DNA of 64,000 nucleotides from Caenorhabditis elegans (Eukaryota; Nematoda; Chromadorea; Rhabditida; Rhabditidae): NCBI RefSeq assembly GCF_000002985.6, contig NC_003283.11:18973501-19037500 (forward strand), read 5' to 3'. A model generated the notes under the pieces. That model saw nothing but the letters and a program-made list of their open reading frames with translations. It was not told where the DNA came from and did not search any database. The translations under genes were made by a program, and so were the position numbers. Numbering within the stretch: the first letter of the stretch is position 1; each line of letters starts with the position of its first letter. This document shows positions 52,981-64,000 of the stretch, piece after piece.

Positions 52981-55900
52981 ATGGAGTTCGGCGGTGGTCT
53001 TGGCAGGTAAGAATTTTTCTTGGCGCATTTCTCGTGCAATTTCCCTTTTTTCCAGATTTGTCGGCTCCGCAACGGCTCCAAATTTATGCCGTGAGATTAT
53101 CGAGGTACCTGGCGGCGCTGAGTGGAAAATCCGAAATTTGCAAGAAACTGCGCCGGAATTCTCCTGGAAATACCCGGGAAGCTCGGTTATTGTCAACTAT
53201 CACTTCAAGAGACTTCAGGTATCGGAAAAAAACGATAAATTTTCAGAAAAATCGATAAATTTCCAGACAAATCGATACATTTCCAGAATAATCGATAAAT
53301 TCCCAGAAAAATCGATAAACTTTCAGAAAAATCGATAAATTTCCAGAAAAATCGATAAATTTCCAGAAAAATCAATAAATTTTCAGAAAAATTGATAAAT
53401 TTCCAGAAAAATCAATAAATTTCCAGAAAAATCGATAAATTTTCAGAAAAATCGATAAATTTTCAGAAAAATCGATAAATTTTCAGAAAAATCGATACAT
53501 TTCCAGAATAATCGATAAATTCCCAGAAAAATCGATAAACTTTCAGAAAAATCGATACATTTCCAGAAAAATCGATAAATTTCCAGAAAAATCGATAAAT
53601 TTCCAGAAAAATCAATAAATTTTCAGAAAAATTGATAAATTTTTAGAAAAATCAATAAATTTCCAGAAAAATCAATAAATTTCCAGCAAAATCAATAAAT
53701 TTCCAGCAAAATCAATAAATTTTCAGAAAAATCACTAAATTTTCAGAACCTGGATTCTCCGATATTCGACGAAAATGAGAAAATGTTCTACGGAAAAGTG
53801 TCGCATTTCATGTCCCCGGTGGAAATTTCGCTCCAACCAAAATATCTGAGCACCGCCCGAAAATCGATAATGGAACAGTTGAATGCCACGTATCAAAGTA
53901 CACAAGTTGCTGAGTTTCAAGAAGATCAGGTAACGAAAAATCGATAAATTTCTGAAAAATCGATAAAATTCTGAAAAATCGATAAATTCCAGAAAAAAAT
54001 CGATAAAATTCTGAAAAATCGATAAATTTCTGAAAAATCGATAAAATCCTGAAAAATCGATAAATTCCAGAAAAAATCGATAAAATTCTGAAAAATCGAT
54101 ACCACCGTTTTTTTTTGCAGATTTTCGTCCCAGTGGCGTGTGCTGTTCAGGAGTTGGGAATTTGGTATCGAGGACGTATTGCGCAGATTTCGGGAGAAGC
54201 CCAGTAGGTTTTTTGCACGAGAATTGCGCCACGGCACCAAAAATGCGCCAGTAGTGCATATTATACTCGTATGGAAGATGGTGTGAAACTGAGTCTAATG
54301 GGTCTTGTTTCATCTAATTTGAAGCAAGAATCCATGAGTTATAGTGGTATCGAGAATTGCGCCAAGGTACCAAAAGTGCGCCAAGACACCGAAAAGGCGC
54401 CATAGCCGATATTATACTCAAATGAAAGCTAGAAACAAGGCAAACTCAAATTTTCGTGTTATTTCTCAAAATGTTGAATGCTTGACGCATTTCTAGTGAG
54501 TTGGCGCATTTCTCGATACCTCCATATTTCATCGAATATTGCTTCAATAATTTTGAAACAAAAAGCTGTAGATTAAATTGGCAAAGAGCTTCAAATTAAG
54601 TACAATATTGGCGTTGACGCAAGTTTGGTGCTTTTGCGCATTTCTCGTGCCATGGCGCATTTTTCGTGCATAACTCGAATTTGAATATTTTCAGTGTTGT
54701 CGTCGAGCTAATCGATTTTGGAACTCAAATTCTTGTGCCACGTCACAAAGTTCTTCCGTTGACCCGCCGATTCGGCAGAGCTCCGCCCCTTTGTCTGAAG
54801 TGCCGAGTTGCCGGATTATCGATTAATGACCTGGAAATCAAGGATCTTCACGATTTTAAAAATATCATTGAGGAGTGTCAAGCCTTGTTCCGTGTCGAAA
54901 TTAAGTCTGTCGATGAGCCGCATTTGGTAGGTTGACAAAAAAAATTCAAAAAATCAATAAAAATCGATAATTTTACTTTTAGATTGACCTCTACCATCCG
55001 ACAATTGCCGGTCGCAATGTGTGTCAGCAGTTTTTCCGGCGTCCTGAAGATGTGGCAAAGTTGGATAGAATTGAGAGAAGCTGGGAGACACACTGCAAGA
55101 AAATGGTGAGGGATATGCACAAAAAGTGCGCCAAAGCACGAGAAATGCGTCAAGTTTCAATAGGCTAGGCACAAAATTCCCTTAGTTATCGTTGTATCAA
55201 GATTTGCGCCAAGGAACGAGAAAGGCGCCAGTACAGCAAACTTGCGCCAAGGTCGATGTTGTAACTATTTTGGAGCTCTTGTTAAGCTGAATTCAATTCT
55301 TTTGATTTTAAAGATTTTTGTTCAACACTCACGGTAGCATCGAGAATGGCGCCAACTCACGAGAAAAGCGCCAATGCACCAAACTTGCGCCAATTATGAT
55401 ATTATACTTATTTTAAAGCTAGAAACGAGACAAATTTGAATATTGATGGTTTATTTGCTGAATAATTCAATATCAATAGCTGTGTAGAAATGTTTTTTTT
55501 TCAAATAAAAAAGTTAAGTATTTTGCTGATTCTGACACCAGTTTTCACAATAAACAATTTTTGTATAAACTTTTGGATTTTCCATGTTTCCAGCTTTTAA
55601 ACGAGTATAATGTCGGCCTTTGCGCATTTTTGGTGCCTTGGCGCATTTCTCGAGCTCTGGCGCAATTCTCGATACCCAAGTAACTCAGCGAATTCTAGCT
55701 CAAATTTTCTAAAACTAAAAGTACCATTTTTCACTTGGCAAACGTTTCAGAATGAGTATAAAATCGACCTTTGCGCTTTTTTGGTGCCTTGGCGCAATTC
55801 TCGATACAGTCATAACTCACTCAATTTTGAGCTTGGAGCTTTGAATTTTAAATAACTTTGTTTAGCTTCTTGCGTGCTTTCAAATAAAATTTGATTTTTT

Positions 55901-57990
55901 GCAGAACGAAGAATTTGACGATGACGAGGACTTTGAAGAGGAACACGGTGACGGAGACTACTTCCCAACTTCTATCCAGAAACCCCATCTGCCAGAAATT
56001 CCACGTCAGCAATACATAAAACGTCTTCCAAAGTGCCAACGTGCTCCACGCTTCGAACAAGATCTCTTGCTCATTGAGCACATTGAGAACTCTCAGCTCG
56101 TCTATCTACAGTACCCCTGGCAGCGGGAAAAACGACAAGAACTTGACAAAGCTCTACATGACGCGTGGCACACTTTGCCAAGTGTTCCAAAGGACCTTCG
56201 TACGGAAAATCAGCTGGTTGCAATAAGCAATCGCCGGCTGAGAGGTGGAATGGTTTGCAGAGGAGTCATTTGTGAAGACGATACTGTACTTTTGGTGGAT
56301 TACGGTAGATATGTGAGATGCCCGACAAATGGTGATTTTAGATTGCTCCCCGCTCATGGATTGTTTATGGAAGAGCCTATGGTGAGTTTCAGAGTAGTAT
56401 CAAGAAATGCGCCAAGGCACGAGAAACACGCCAGGTCACCAAAAATGCGTCATAGTCGATATTACTCTAATTAAAAAAAAAAAAGCTCTAGCCAAGTTGG
56501 CTTCAATGGTTTAAGTTGGAACCAATTTGACCAGAAACTCGCTGAGATGCAGATGTGTCAAAAAAAGCGCCAAGGCGCGAGAAATGCGAAAACGCACCAA
56601 AATTGCGCCATAGTCGTCATTACACTTATTTTGAAGCTCTCGACAAGCCTAATCTGATATATTACATACTTTGCAGCATTGACGCATTTCTCGTGCCTTG
56701 ACGCTTTTCTCGATACAACTCTATTCTAGCTACTCTTGAACCAAATTGTCTAAACCTTTCGAATTTTGATATCATTCCAGGTTACCGTAATTTCCTTGGT
56801 CCGCGGAGTCAACCTACATAACCCACACCACTCGGAAACTCAATTCTTACATCAAAAATTGCCACGTGGCGCTCATGTGCACTTCAGATGGGACAAGAAA
56901 TCGAAGACAACTCCACTAAGAGGAAAATTAATTTCAAATGGAGCGTGTTTGAATGATCAAATGGTGAAATTGTGAGTGCACGAGAAATGCGCAAAGGGCA
57001 TCGAAAAAAGCGCCAAGGCAACGAAATTAGAGTAACATTTTTAAAACTGAGTTTAAATTTGAAAACTCCAAGTTGAAAATTGAGTGAGTTAGGGATGCAT
57101 CGAGAAATGTGCCAGAGCACGAGAAATGCGCCAAGGTACCAAAAATGCGCAATAGTTGATATTATACTCATTTCAATGGTCTCAACAAATTAAGTAGGAT
57201 GATTTTAGTTTTATAAAATTCGAGCTAAAATTTGCTGAGTTAATTGTGTATCGAGAATTGTGCCAATGCACGAGAAATGCGCCAATGCACCGAAAAAGCG
57301 CAATAGTCAGTATTGTACTTATTTTGAAGTTCTTTACGAGGTACATTTAGTAGTGTTGTTTTCTAATAATTATGATCAAAACTCGCTTGAATACAGTGGT
57401 ATCCAAAATTGCGCCAATGCACGAGAAAAGCGCCAAGGCACTAAAAAAGCGCCACAGTCGATATTATACTTCTTTTGAAGCTTTTTTTAAAGCAAATTCA
57501 GTAGTGCCTGTTTCCAATAATTATGATCAAAACTCGCTTTAATAAAGTAGTATCGAAAATTGCGCCAAGGCACCAAAAGTGCGCCAATGCACCGAAAAGG
57601 CGCCATAGTCGATACTATACTTATTTTGAAGTTTTTTCCGAGGTACATTTAGTAGTGTTGTTTTTTAATAATTATGATCAAACTCGCATAGATACAGCAA
57701 TATCCAGAATCGCGTCAAGGCACTGAAAATGCGCCAGTGCACCAAAAAAGCGCCATAGTCGATATTATACTTTTTTGAAAGCTCTCAAAACGCTGAATTC
57801 GAAAATTTAACTGTCAATGCAAAATATTTGAAATTTCAGCCTTGAATCCCAAAAAATTGATGGTCACTGCCGCCAACTCGACATATATCGTCCACGTGTC
57901 AACCACAAATTGCCACGTGACAACCACGTGTACAGATCCATGTGCCATCCACATTATTCAAAAGGAATCAAGGAATTTTTGTGGATTTGA
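52981..57990 (+). CDS. Protein with two Tudor domains
   Basis: Nine in-phase exons: 52981-53006, 53056-53218, 53747-53929, 54121-54203, 54695-54926, 54983-55105, 55905-56381, 56781-56971 and 57840-57990 (542 residues). First extended Tudor: FYGKVSHFMSPVEISLQPKY, then IFVPVACAVQELGIWYRGRI and VVVELIDFGTQILVPRHKVL, the canonical W-Y-R-G/A-x-I and D-F/Y-G pattern. A short acidic linker (EEFDDDEDFEEEHGDGD) follows. Second Tudor: LVAISNRRLRGGMVCRGVIC then VLLVDYGRYVRC. Tudor modules bind symmetrically dimethylated arginine, usually on Argonaute or Sm proteins, often in germ granules; this gene could act in small-RNA pathways, but that is inference. The aromatic cage is mostly kept in domain 1 and weaker in domain 2 (no W-Y-R). 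Intron 2 is a 20-mer array whose last unit is the acceptor. Gene name unknown. Confidence 0.88.
53225..53746 (+). repeat. 20-mer array of 3' splice-site-like units in Tudor intron 2
   Basis: About 26 tandem units of AAAAATCGATAAATTTTCAG or the TTTCCAG variant (20 bp). Each ends in a good C. elegans acceptor (TTTTCAG or TTTCCAG). The array starts seven bases after the donor and the last TTTTCAG (53741-53746) is the real acceptor of exon 3. It is the same family as in mrps-35 intron 3 but in the opposite orientation relative to the gene. Confidence 0.96.
53937..54101 (+). repeat. TCGATAAA array in Tudor intron 3
   Basis: About nine units of AAAATCGATAAATTTCTGA and related forms, where TTTCTG mostly replaces TTTCAG (some CCAG remain). 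The true acceptor is an unrelated T-run ending TTTTGCAG at 54120. It contrasts with intron 2, where the unit itself is the acceptor. Confidence 0.9.
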
Positions 57991-58108
57991 AGAAAAAATT
58001 GAGGAAAAGGATGGAAATAATGAGGGAAACAGTGAAACTTTTAATGGAAAATTTATTGATTTTCAACAATTTTTTTTGTAATTTATTTTTTGTGTTTTTT
58101 TTCGATTA

Positions 58109-58114
58109 AATAAA
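58109..58114 (+). terminator. Poly(A) signal of the Tudor gene
   Basis: AATAAA 119 bp after the stop codon. The next gene starts only 157 bp further on the same strand. Confidence 0.6.
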
Positions 58115-58270
58115 GGTTAGAGGGTAGTCAGAATCTTGAAACATTGCACAATATCACTATTGGGTACACTTTTCGCCGCCAGATTATGCAAATTCCAGCA
58201 GTTTGGTATTATAAAATAACCATTTTAAAAACCAAAGTTTCAGTTTGCAAAAAACCGGCAATTTCGAGCC

Positions 58271-61200
58271 ATGAAGCAGAGAAATTTCGAACTTTTATGT
58301 TCGGCAATGCTCGGATTGGGGCAACTTTGTATTATGGTTGGATATGACTCGGAGGTTTGTTTTTTTTAAATTGTATCGAGAATTGCGCCAGCAACTTTTT
58401 TCCTGAAATTTTCTGATTTTTAGTCATTCATCCTGGAATCAGTAATTCATTCGATTCACGAGAGGACGCCTGAGAAAGTTAGCCCATATGCGGGTTATTA
58501 TGGGTGAGTACTGTATCGAGAAATGCGCCAAGGCACTAGAATTGTGTCAAGACAATTTTTGTTCATTTTGAAGTGCTTTAGATGCTGAATTTAGTAACTT
58601 TGAAATTGAACAATTTGAGGTAAAACTCGCTGAGATACGTTGGTATCGAGAAAAGCGCAAAGGCACTGAAAACGCGCCAATGCACCAAAAATGCGCCAAT
58701 TATTATTATTTTTTTATTTTAAAGATCTTGAACAGCCAAGTCTATATTGTTTAACAATTTGGCTCAATATTCGCTAAATTACAGCTGCATCGAGAAATAC
58801 GCAAATTCACCGAAAATGCGCCAATGCACCAAGAATGCGCCATAGTTGATATTATTCTGATTTTGAAGCTGTTAATAAGCCTATCTCAACAGGTTAGGTT
58901 TGAGAAATTTCGGGCTAAAACTCACTCAAATACAGTGGTATCGAGAAAAGCGCCAGGTCACTGAAAATGCGCCAGCTCACCAAAAATGCGCCATAGTCGA
59001 TATGGTACTTATTTTGAAGCTCTTGACAAACACATTTCAGAAATTTTAGTCTAAAAATGTTAAAATTTTAAGACAAGCCGTAACCTTTGCCTCATTCATG
59101 ACCGCGTGCCTCTTTGCCCCATCAATCCTAAACCTCACGACTCCGAAATTTTTATTGGTTTTTGCTGGAATATCCTATGCCCTCTTTCCAATGGGATTCT
59201 TATTTTTCAACACTTATTTCTATTATTTCTCCGGTGCACTGATTGGTGCTGGGACGGCAGGTAAGTCTTTTCAGGTGAAAAAATCAATACAATATCGATT
59301 TTCCAGCGTTCTATTTGGGAATGGGAAGTTATCTATCGGCCCACTCAACTCGGGAGACTATCGAGACAAATGTGTCATTTTCCTGGTCGGTATCATGTTT
59401 TTGGTAAGTGGTTGCACTAGAAACGCGCCAAGGCACCAGAATTGCGCCAAGGAGATTTTCAAATTTCGTAAGAATATAAATTTTGAATTCAGCTAGTCAA
59501 GAGCCTTCAAATAAGTATAATATTGACTATGGCGGATTTTCGGTGAGTTGGCGCATTTTCAGTGCTTGGCGCAATTCTCGATGCTACCGTATTTTAGCCA
59601 TTTTTGATCCAAAAATGATCAAATAAAAATCAGTAAACTTAGTTCCCCAAGATCTTTGAAACAATGCTAAAAAAAACTCCTTGACTCATTTTCGGTGCCT
59701 TGGCGCACTTTTCGATCTCACCCCAAACCTTTCAATTTTCAGTTTGATGATTGGAGCTGGCATTCTGGCCACAATTACCTCTCTGAGCACCCCACCTACA
59801 GTACCTCAAACTGCAAATTCCACGTGGCAGGAAGAAGTACGACATGAGAGGAGATACAGCGATTTTGAAATGTTTGAAAATTTGAAAATTTCGAAAATAA
59901 AAAAAAATTTCAGAAAATTATTGTCAGCAGCGTTTTGCGGAATGGCATCTCTTGGAATTGTGATTTTCTCTTTTCTTCCGTCGAAAAGTGTCGAAAATTC
60001 TCTGGAAAGTGGGGAGAAACCGCAAAAGTTTGGGGAATCTTTCAGTAAGTTGCAGTCTGCACGAGAATTGCGCCAAGGCACCGGTACCGGTAGTGCGCCA
60101 AGGAGTCTCTAAATTTGTTTTGATCTACAATTTTTGAACTCAGCTTGCCGAGAGCTTTTAAATGAGTAAAATATCGACCTTGGCGCATTTTCGGTGCATT
60201 GGCGCTTTTTCGGTGCACTGGCGCATTTCTCGATGCAACCGTAAATCAGCTAGTCTTGACTCAAAAACTTTTTTACAAAATTTTAAAACAAAATTAAATT
60301 TTTTGAGTCTAGCTAGTCAAGAGCTGTCAAATAATCAAAATATTAACCTTGGCGCAATTTCGGATACTTGGCGCAATTCTCGATCTCCTTCCAGAACTAA
60401 CCTGCCGTACCGTAATCTCACCAAAAATGATGCAAATCCTTCCGCTAACTATTCTCGGAGGCTTCAACGTCTCATTTTGGCTTTCAATTTTTCCAACTGC
60501 AATGAATTTCACAAAATTGAACGCCCACTTGACCTATATTCCAGCAATTTACAGTCTGGGAGCCGGGCTTGGTGAAGTATTAAGTAAGTTATTGATTTTT
60601 TGGCCTTTTTTATTAATTCCTGTTGCAGTGGGTATTGTCATTTCCATGATGAGCAAAAGAATCAAAGGATTCGGGTTGAAGCCAACTATGGTACTTGGAG
60701 CACTTGCTGTGTGCATTTATTGCTGTTTGGTTCATGCTTCAACGCCGTTTGAAGCACCAATGAGACCTACTAGTCAACCGTCATTATTGATTAGTCATAG
60801 GTAAGCGGATCGAAAATTGCGCCAAAGCACGAGAAATGCGCAAAGGTTGATAGTGCCCTTATTTTAAAGCGTTTGACCGTCTGAATTTAAAAGAATTATT
60901 TTTACAACTTTTTATTTCTAACTCGCTGAAATACAAGATCATCAAGAAAAGCGCCATGTCACGAGAAATGCGTCAATGCACCGAAAATGCGCCATAGTCG
61001 ATATTATACTTATTTTGAAGCCACCGTTAAAAGTAAGAGATTGCGTTTAACTTCATTGCGCCAGGCTCTAAACTCGCCGTGTTATTTCTGTATCCAGAAT
61101 CGCGCAAAGGCACGAGAAATACGCCAAGATCGATATGATACTTATTTTGAAGCACTCAATGTGCTGAGTTCAAAAATTTTAGTGGTTCAAATTTTGACAC

Positions 61201-61751
61201 AAAAATCACAGAGTTATAGTGATATCGAGTATTGCGCCAAGGCACGAAAAATGCGCCAAAGCGCCGAAAATGCGCCATAGTCGATTTTATACTTATTTTG
61301 AAGCTCTCAGTGGGCTGAGTTCAAAAAGTAATATTTCAACAAGCCTTGGCGCACTTCCAGTGCATTGGCGCATTTCTCGATCAAGTTTCTCTATTTCAGC
61401 TACCCACTAATCTTCATAATCTCCTTCTTTTGTGGAATGAGTGATTGTTGTATAAATAGTGTTCGAAGTGTGATCTGTGCCCTCGTAATGCCCTCAAGAC
61501 GGTCACAGTCCTTTGCGGTCGCCCGGATGTATCACGCATTTGCATGTACCATATGTTTCTTCTTTTCTCCAATGGTTCCACTGTATTTTTATACTTTAGG
61601 GCTTCCAAGTTTATCGATTTTTGCTATTTTCGTGTTCTTCAGAGTTGTTGACAATACTCACGTGATGGAACGAAAAATCACTGAGCAGAAAGAGCTGAAT
61701 GCAGCTAAATTAGAGAAATTAAGGCAAATTGCTGAAGCGAATAAAGTTTGA
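58271..61751 (+). CDS. UNC-93-like major facilitator protein, intact paralogue
   Basis: Nine in-phase exons: 58271-58354, 58424-58503, 59073-59260, 59307-59403, 59743-59871, 59914-60044, 60395-60583, 60629-60800 and 61400-61751 (473 residues). Starts MKQRNFELLCSAMLGLGQLC, then SFILESVIHSIHERTPEKVS, YAGYYG and a run of hydrophobic segments; ends with a charged cytoplasmic tail (ERKITEQKELNAAKLEKLRQ). About 450-470 residues and 11-12 helices fit UNC-93 family proteins, possible channel regulators or small-solute carriers; the substrate is unknown. Intron between exons 5 and 6 is 42 bp. It is 280 bp downstream of the Tudor gene and could be a second cistron, but no strong acceptor precedes the ATG. 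The exon 3 acceptor TTTTAAG is unusual (AAG rather than CAG). Confidence 0.9.
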
Positions 61752-62231
61752 ATTGAAAAGTTTTATGGTATTACACAGATATTTCATATCGAGTATTGCG
61801 CCGAGGCTCCGAAAATGCGTCAAGTCACCGAAAATGCGCCAATGCACCAAAAAAGCGCCAAGGCTGATGTTATACTTATTTTGAAGCTCTCAGCAAGCGG
61901 AGTTCAGAAGTTTTAAAATTGTAAACTTGTTCACAAAACTCGCACAGTTACAATGATAACGAGAACTGCGCCAATGCACTGAAAAAGCGCCAAGGTCGAT
62001 ATTATACATTTTTTGAAGCTCTCAGCAAGCTGAGTTCAAAAATGTTAGGTTCACAGATTTTGACACAAAAATCGCAAAGTTACAGTGATATCGATAATTG
62101 CGCCAAGTCACCGAAAATGCGCCAATGCACCGAAAAAGCGCCAAAGTCGAGTTTATACTTATTTTAAAGCTCTCAGCAAGCTGAGTTCAAAAATGTATGT
62201 AAAATATGCTTAAAATTGCAGTAAAACATAT

Positions 62232-62237
62232 TTTATT
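62232..62237 (-). terminator. Poly(A) signal of the aspartic protease gene
   Basis: TTTATT on the plus strand (AATAAA on the gene strand), 16 bp after the stop codon of the protease gene. Confidence 0.6.
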
Positions 62238-62252
62238 CAAGAAAATAACATT

Positions 62253-63818
62253 TTAGAAGCTGTGATGAGCATTTGCAAATCCGATTCTAGCATTTCCAAT
62301 GTCATAAATATTACAATATTGCCGAATAAAAACGTCTCCCAAAATCCATGAAGGACCGAATCCGGAAGCCATCAGTGGTGAAATTGCGAGAGCACATTTT
62401 CCTTCATCAAGTCCAATATCAAGAATATATTCGACAGATTTTACAGGAAATAGGGCTCCCCCGATGGTAAAAACCAGGTCAGGTTGTGTTTTCATGGTGG
62501 AGCATTTGACGGTGTAGATTTCATTCATTTCATCCCACGTGGCATGTGTCTGGGTAGCAATGTCGTTTATCATGGCATATGGTGCACTGATCCAGGAGGA
62601 ACCCGTGTCGGAAATTACCTAGAATTTAGAATTTTTTATTGATTTTCTAAAAAAAAATTGATTTTTCAAAATTATTAATTCTCTAAATAATTATCGATTT
62701 TTTACCAGACATTTGCGATTTTTTCCGATTATATCGGGGCTTATCGATTTTTTTCAAAATTATCGATTTTTAAAAAAAATTATTTGAAGAAAATTGGAAA
62801 TTGATCATTTTCTAAAAATTTATTGATTTTCTGCCAAAAAAAATCGATTTATTCAGAAAATAATTGGGGTTTCGGAATTTATCGAACTTAATGGAAATTT
62901 TAGTTTAATTTTTTTTAAACTATCGATTTTTTTTCCAAAAATTAAAAAAAAATCGATTTTTTAAGGGAAATTATGATGTACACGAAAATTATTGATTTTT
63001 TTACTTACCTGATTGTACCCATACTGACTATAAGTCCCAACCGCAAACCCATCCATCTTAAACTGCCAATACGTCTTCGCAGTCAGCGGAACATAAGTGA
63101 CCCCAGCATCACAGTTCTTCGTATCAATTCCCCCGTAGGTAATCATCCCAGCCGATCCTCCATGTGATGCCTGAATCTTCCGATCCAACCAGACACTGAA
63201 CACCGGAACGTCAAGCTGGGAGATCAGGTTCTGCATTGGCGGGGTGATTTGATCTACGGCTAGGGCTGGCCATGCAAGCCCAAATATCCCATCCATCGGC
63301 TGAACTGCAAAGTCCACATCAAGCTTGTTAGCAATTCCGAGCTCTTGTTTCCGGATTGTAAGCCCCCCGCCAAGCCCGACAGTGTCTGTACCCAGGTACC
63401 CACTGCACAATCCTTTGCCGTATTGGATAGAAAACTTTCGATTTTCTCTAGAAAAGCTTGAAGATTTCGAGGTATCAAACTTCTGTCGGGTGTAGTTGGA
63501 TCCGATCCATCCGTTACAAAACATGTTATCACAGGATGCATCGATGACCCACATGTTGGCAGATCCAGTGTCAAGGACCAGGCTGACAGGTTGCGGAGGG
63601 GTCCCCACAGTGAAGTTACCGAGGTATACTTCATCGGAATAGTCGGATATTGGTTGGGATATTGTGTTAAGTCGGGCAGCATGCTGAGTAATCAGGAATT
63701 CTTGGTATTTTCCGGCTCGGATGAGCTTGGCACGGAGGGAGCCGGTGCTTTTGGTGGGGAGCTGGAAGACCGCTGCAGAGCAGAAAGGAGCTAGGAAAAG
63801 TAGGAAGATGAGATGCAT
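62253..63818 (-). CDS. asp-17: Pepsin-family aspartic protease, ASP-1-like (possibly asp-17)
   Basis: Two exons, 63818-63009 and 62618-62253 (391 residues). A signal peptide (MHLIFLLFLAPFCSAAVFQL) is followed by a short propeptide and two lobes with catalytic D83-T-G (LVLDTGSANMWV) and D274-T-G (VISDTGSSW), the flap tyrosine in FSIQYGKG, and the closing GFGPSWILGDVFIRQYCNIY. Cysteines pair as in ASP-1. It should be an active, secreted or lysosomal acid protease, probably intestinal by family. The sequence is close to ASP-1 throughout; in C. elegans several asp-1 paralogues lie together on chromosome V, and the symbol asp-17 is chosen by memory of that locus, so treat it as tentative. Start lies two bases after a TTTCTTCCAG acceptor. 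Confidence 0.92.
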
Positions 63819-63854
63819 ATCTGGAAGAAAGATAATCGATGCACCATGTTGAAA

Positions 63855-63995
63855 AAAACAGAGTTTTGGCGGGAAATTCAAATTTTCTGAGAAAAAAATT
63901 TTTGCGGGAAATTCCAATTCTGGAAAAAAAATTTTGGCGGGAAATTCGAATTTTCTGAGAAAAATTTTTTGGCGGTAAATTGAAATTTTTTGAGA
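63855..63995. repeat. GGCGGGAAATTC repeats upstream of the aspartic protease
   Basis: Four direct repeats of about 40 bp: TTTTGGCGGGAAATTCGAAT then TTTCTGAGAAAAAA, with one GGCGGTAAATT. TTTGGCGGGAAA resembles the E2F site. They start about 35 bp upstream of the start codon and run to the window edge. Confidence 0.85.
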
Positions 63996-64000
63996 AAAAT

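Larger units (their letters stand above)
35950..62190. repeat. Dispersed GGCGC-N7-GTGCC element family (right half)
   Basis: Dozens of copies in both orientations fill introns and intergenic gaps from 36 to 62 kb. A typical copy: AAATGAGTATAATATCGA, then two or three 19-bp repeats (GGCGCATTTTCGGTGCATT, GGCGCATTTCTCGTGCCTT, GGCGCAATTCTCGATAC). The opposite orientation reads TCGAGAATTGCGCCAAGGCA and ends with TATTATACTTATTTTGAAGC. Intergenic gaps 46502-46998, 51266-52980 and 61752-62252 contain little else. No ORF and no terminal inverted repeats were found. Confidence 0.93.

Noticed and set aside
53735..54313. Minus-strand 192-residue open frame
   Set aside because: It covers two Tudor exons in antisense plus the repeat arrays on both sides.

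Overview
The window looks like nematode chromosomal DNA, almost certainly Caenorhabditis and most likely C. elegans. It is AT-rich, with short exons, donors of the form AG|GTAAG, TTTTCAG or TTTCCAG acceptors, introns as short as 42 bp, acceptor-like TTTCAG sites directly before start codons (typical of spliced-leader addition), and closely spaced same-strand genes. The gene content (sws-1, mrps-35, reps-1, tgt-2, an asp-1-like protease) matches what I remember of cosmid/YAC Y39B6A on C. elegans chromosome V. That placement is from memory and was not checked. No database search was run; all exon models were built by hand from splice sites, reading phase and remembered protein families.

Left half (1-34 kb). 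A truncated SLC2-like sugar transporter on the minus strand (111-4476) is followed by sws-1 (minus) and mrps-35 (plus), which share a 178-bp divergent promoter. reps-1 (minus, 13164-16868) converges on mrps-35 and diverges from a plus-strand train of five closely spaced genes: a MEA1 homologue, TFIIF beta (GTF2F2), tgt-2 (QTRT2), a COA8 homologue and NOP53. Their spacing (476, 236, 193 and 167 bp) and an acceptor-like site just before each start codon suggest one operon that joins transcription, tRNA queuosine modification, mitochondrial COX assembly and 60S ribosome biogenesis. The introns of these genes are filled with a GC-containing satellite (GGGCGCTGC core), TATCGAT 20-mers, two large palindromes and partial exon duplications.

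Right half (34-64 kb). The repeat type changes abruptly: the GGGCGCTGC satellite disappears and a different dispersed element, built of GGCGC-N7-GTGCC units, becomes abundant in introns and intergenic DNA. The genes are an unrecognised secreted protein (35135-39473, with a probable frame disruption at its end), a large WSN-domain transmembrane receptor with an atypical tyrosine phosphatase domain (41137-46501), an UNC-93-like transporter on the minus strand that carries a one-base frame disruption, a double-Tudor protein (52981-57990), a second, intact UNC-93-like paralogue on the plus strand, and an asp-1-family aspartic protease on the minus strand.

The left-hand genes are conserved single-copy housekeeping genes. 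The right-hand genes are lineage-specific or duplicated families. The most interesting items are the satellite whose every unit carries a 3' splice-site consensus next to the real acceptor, the WPD-less receptor phosphatase, the broken UNC-93 paralogue, the two exon-derived duplications of NOP53, and the sharp switch of repeat families at about 34 kb.
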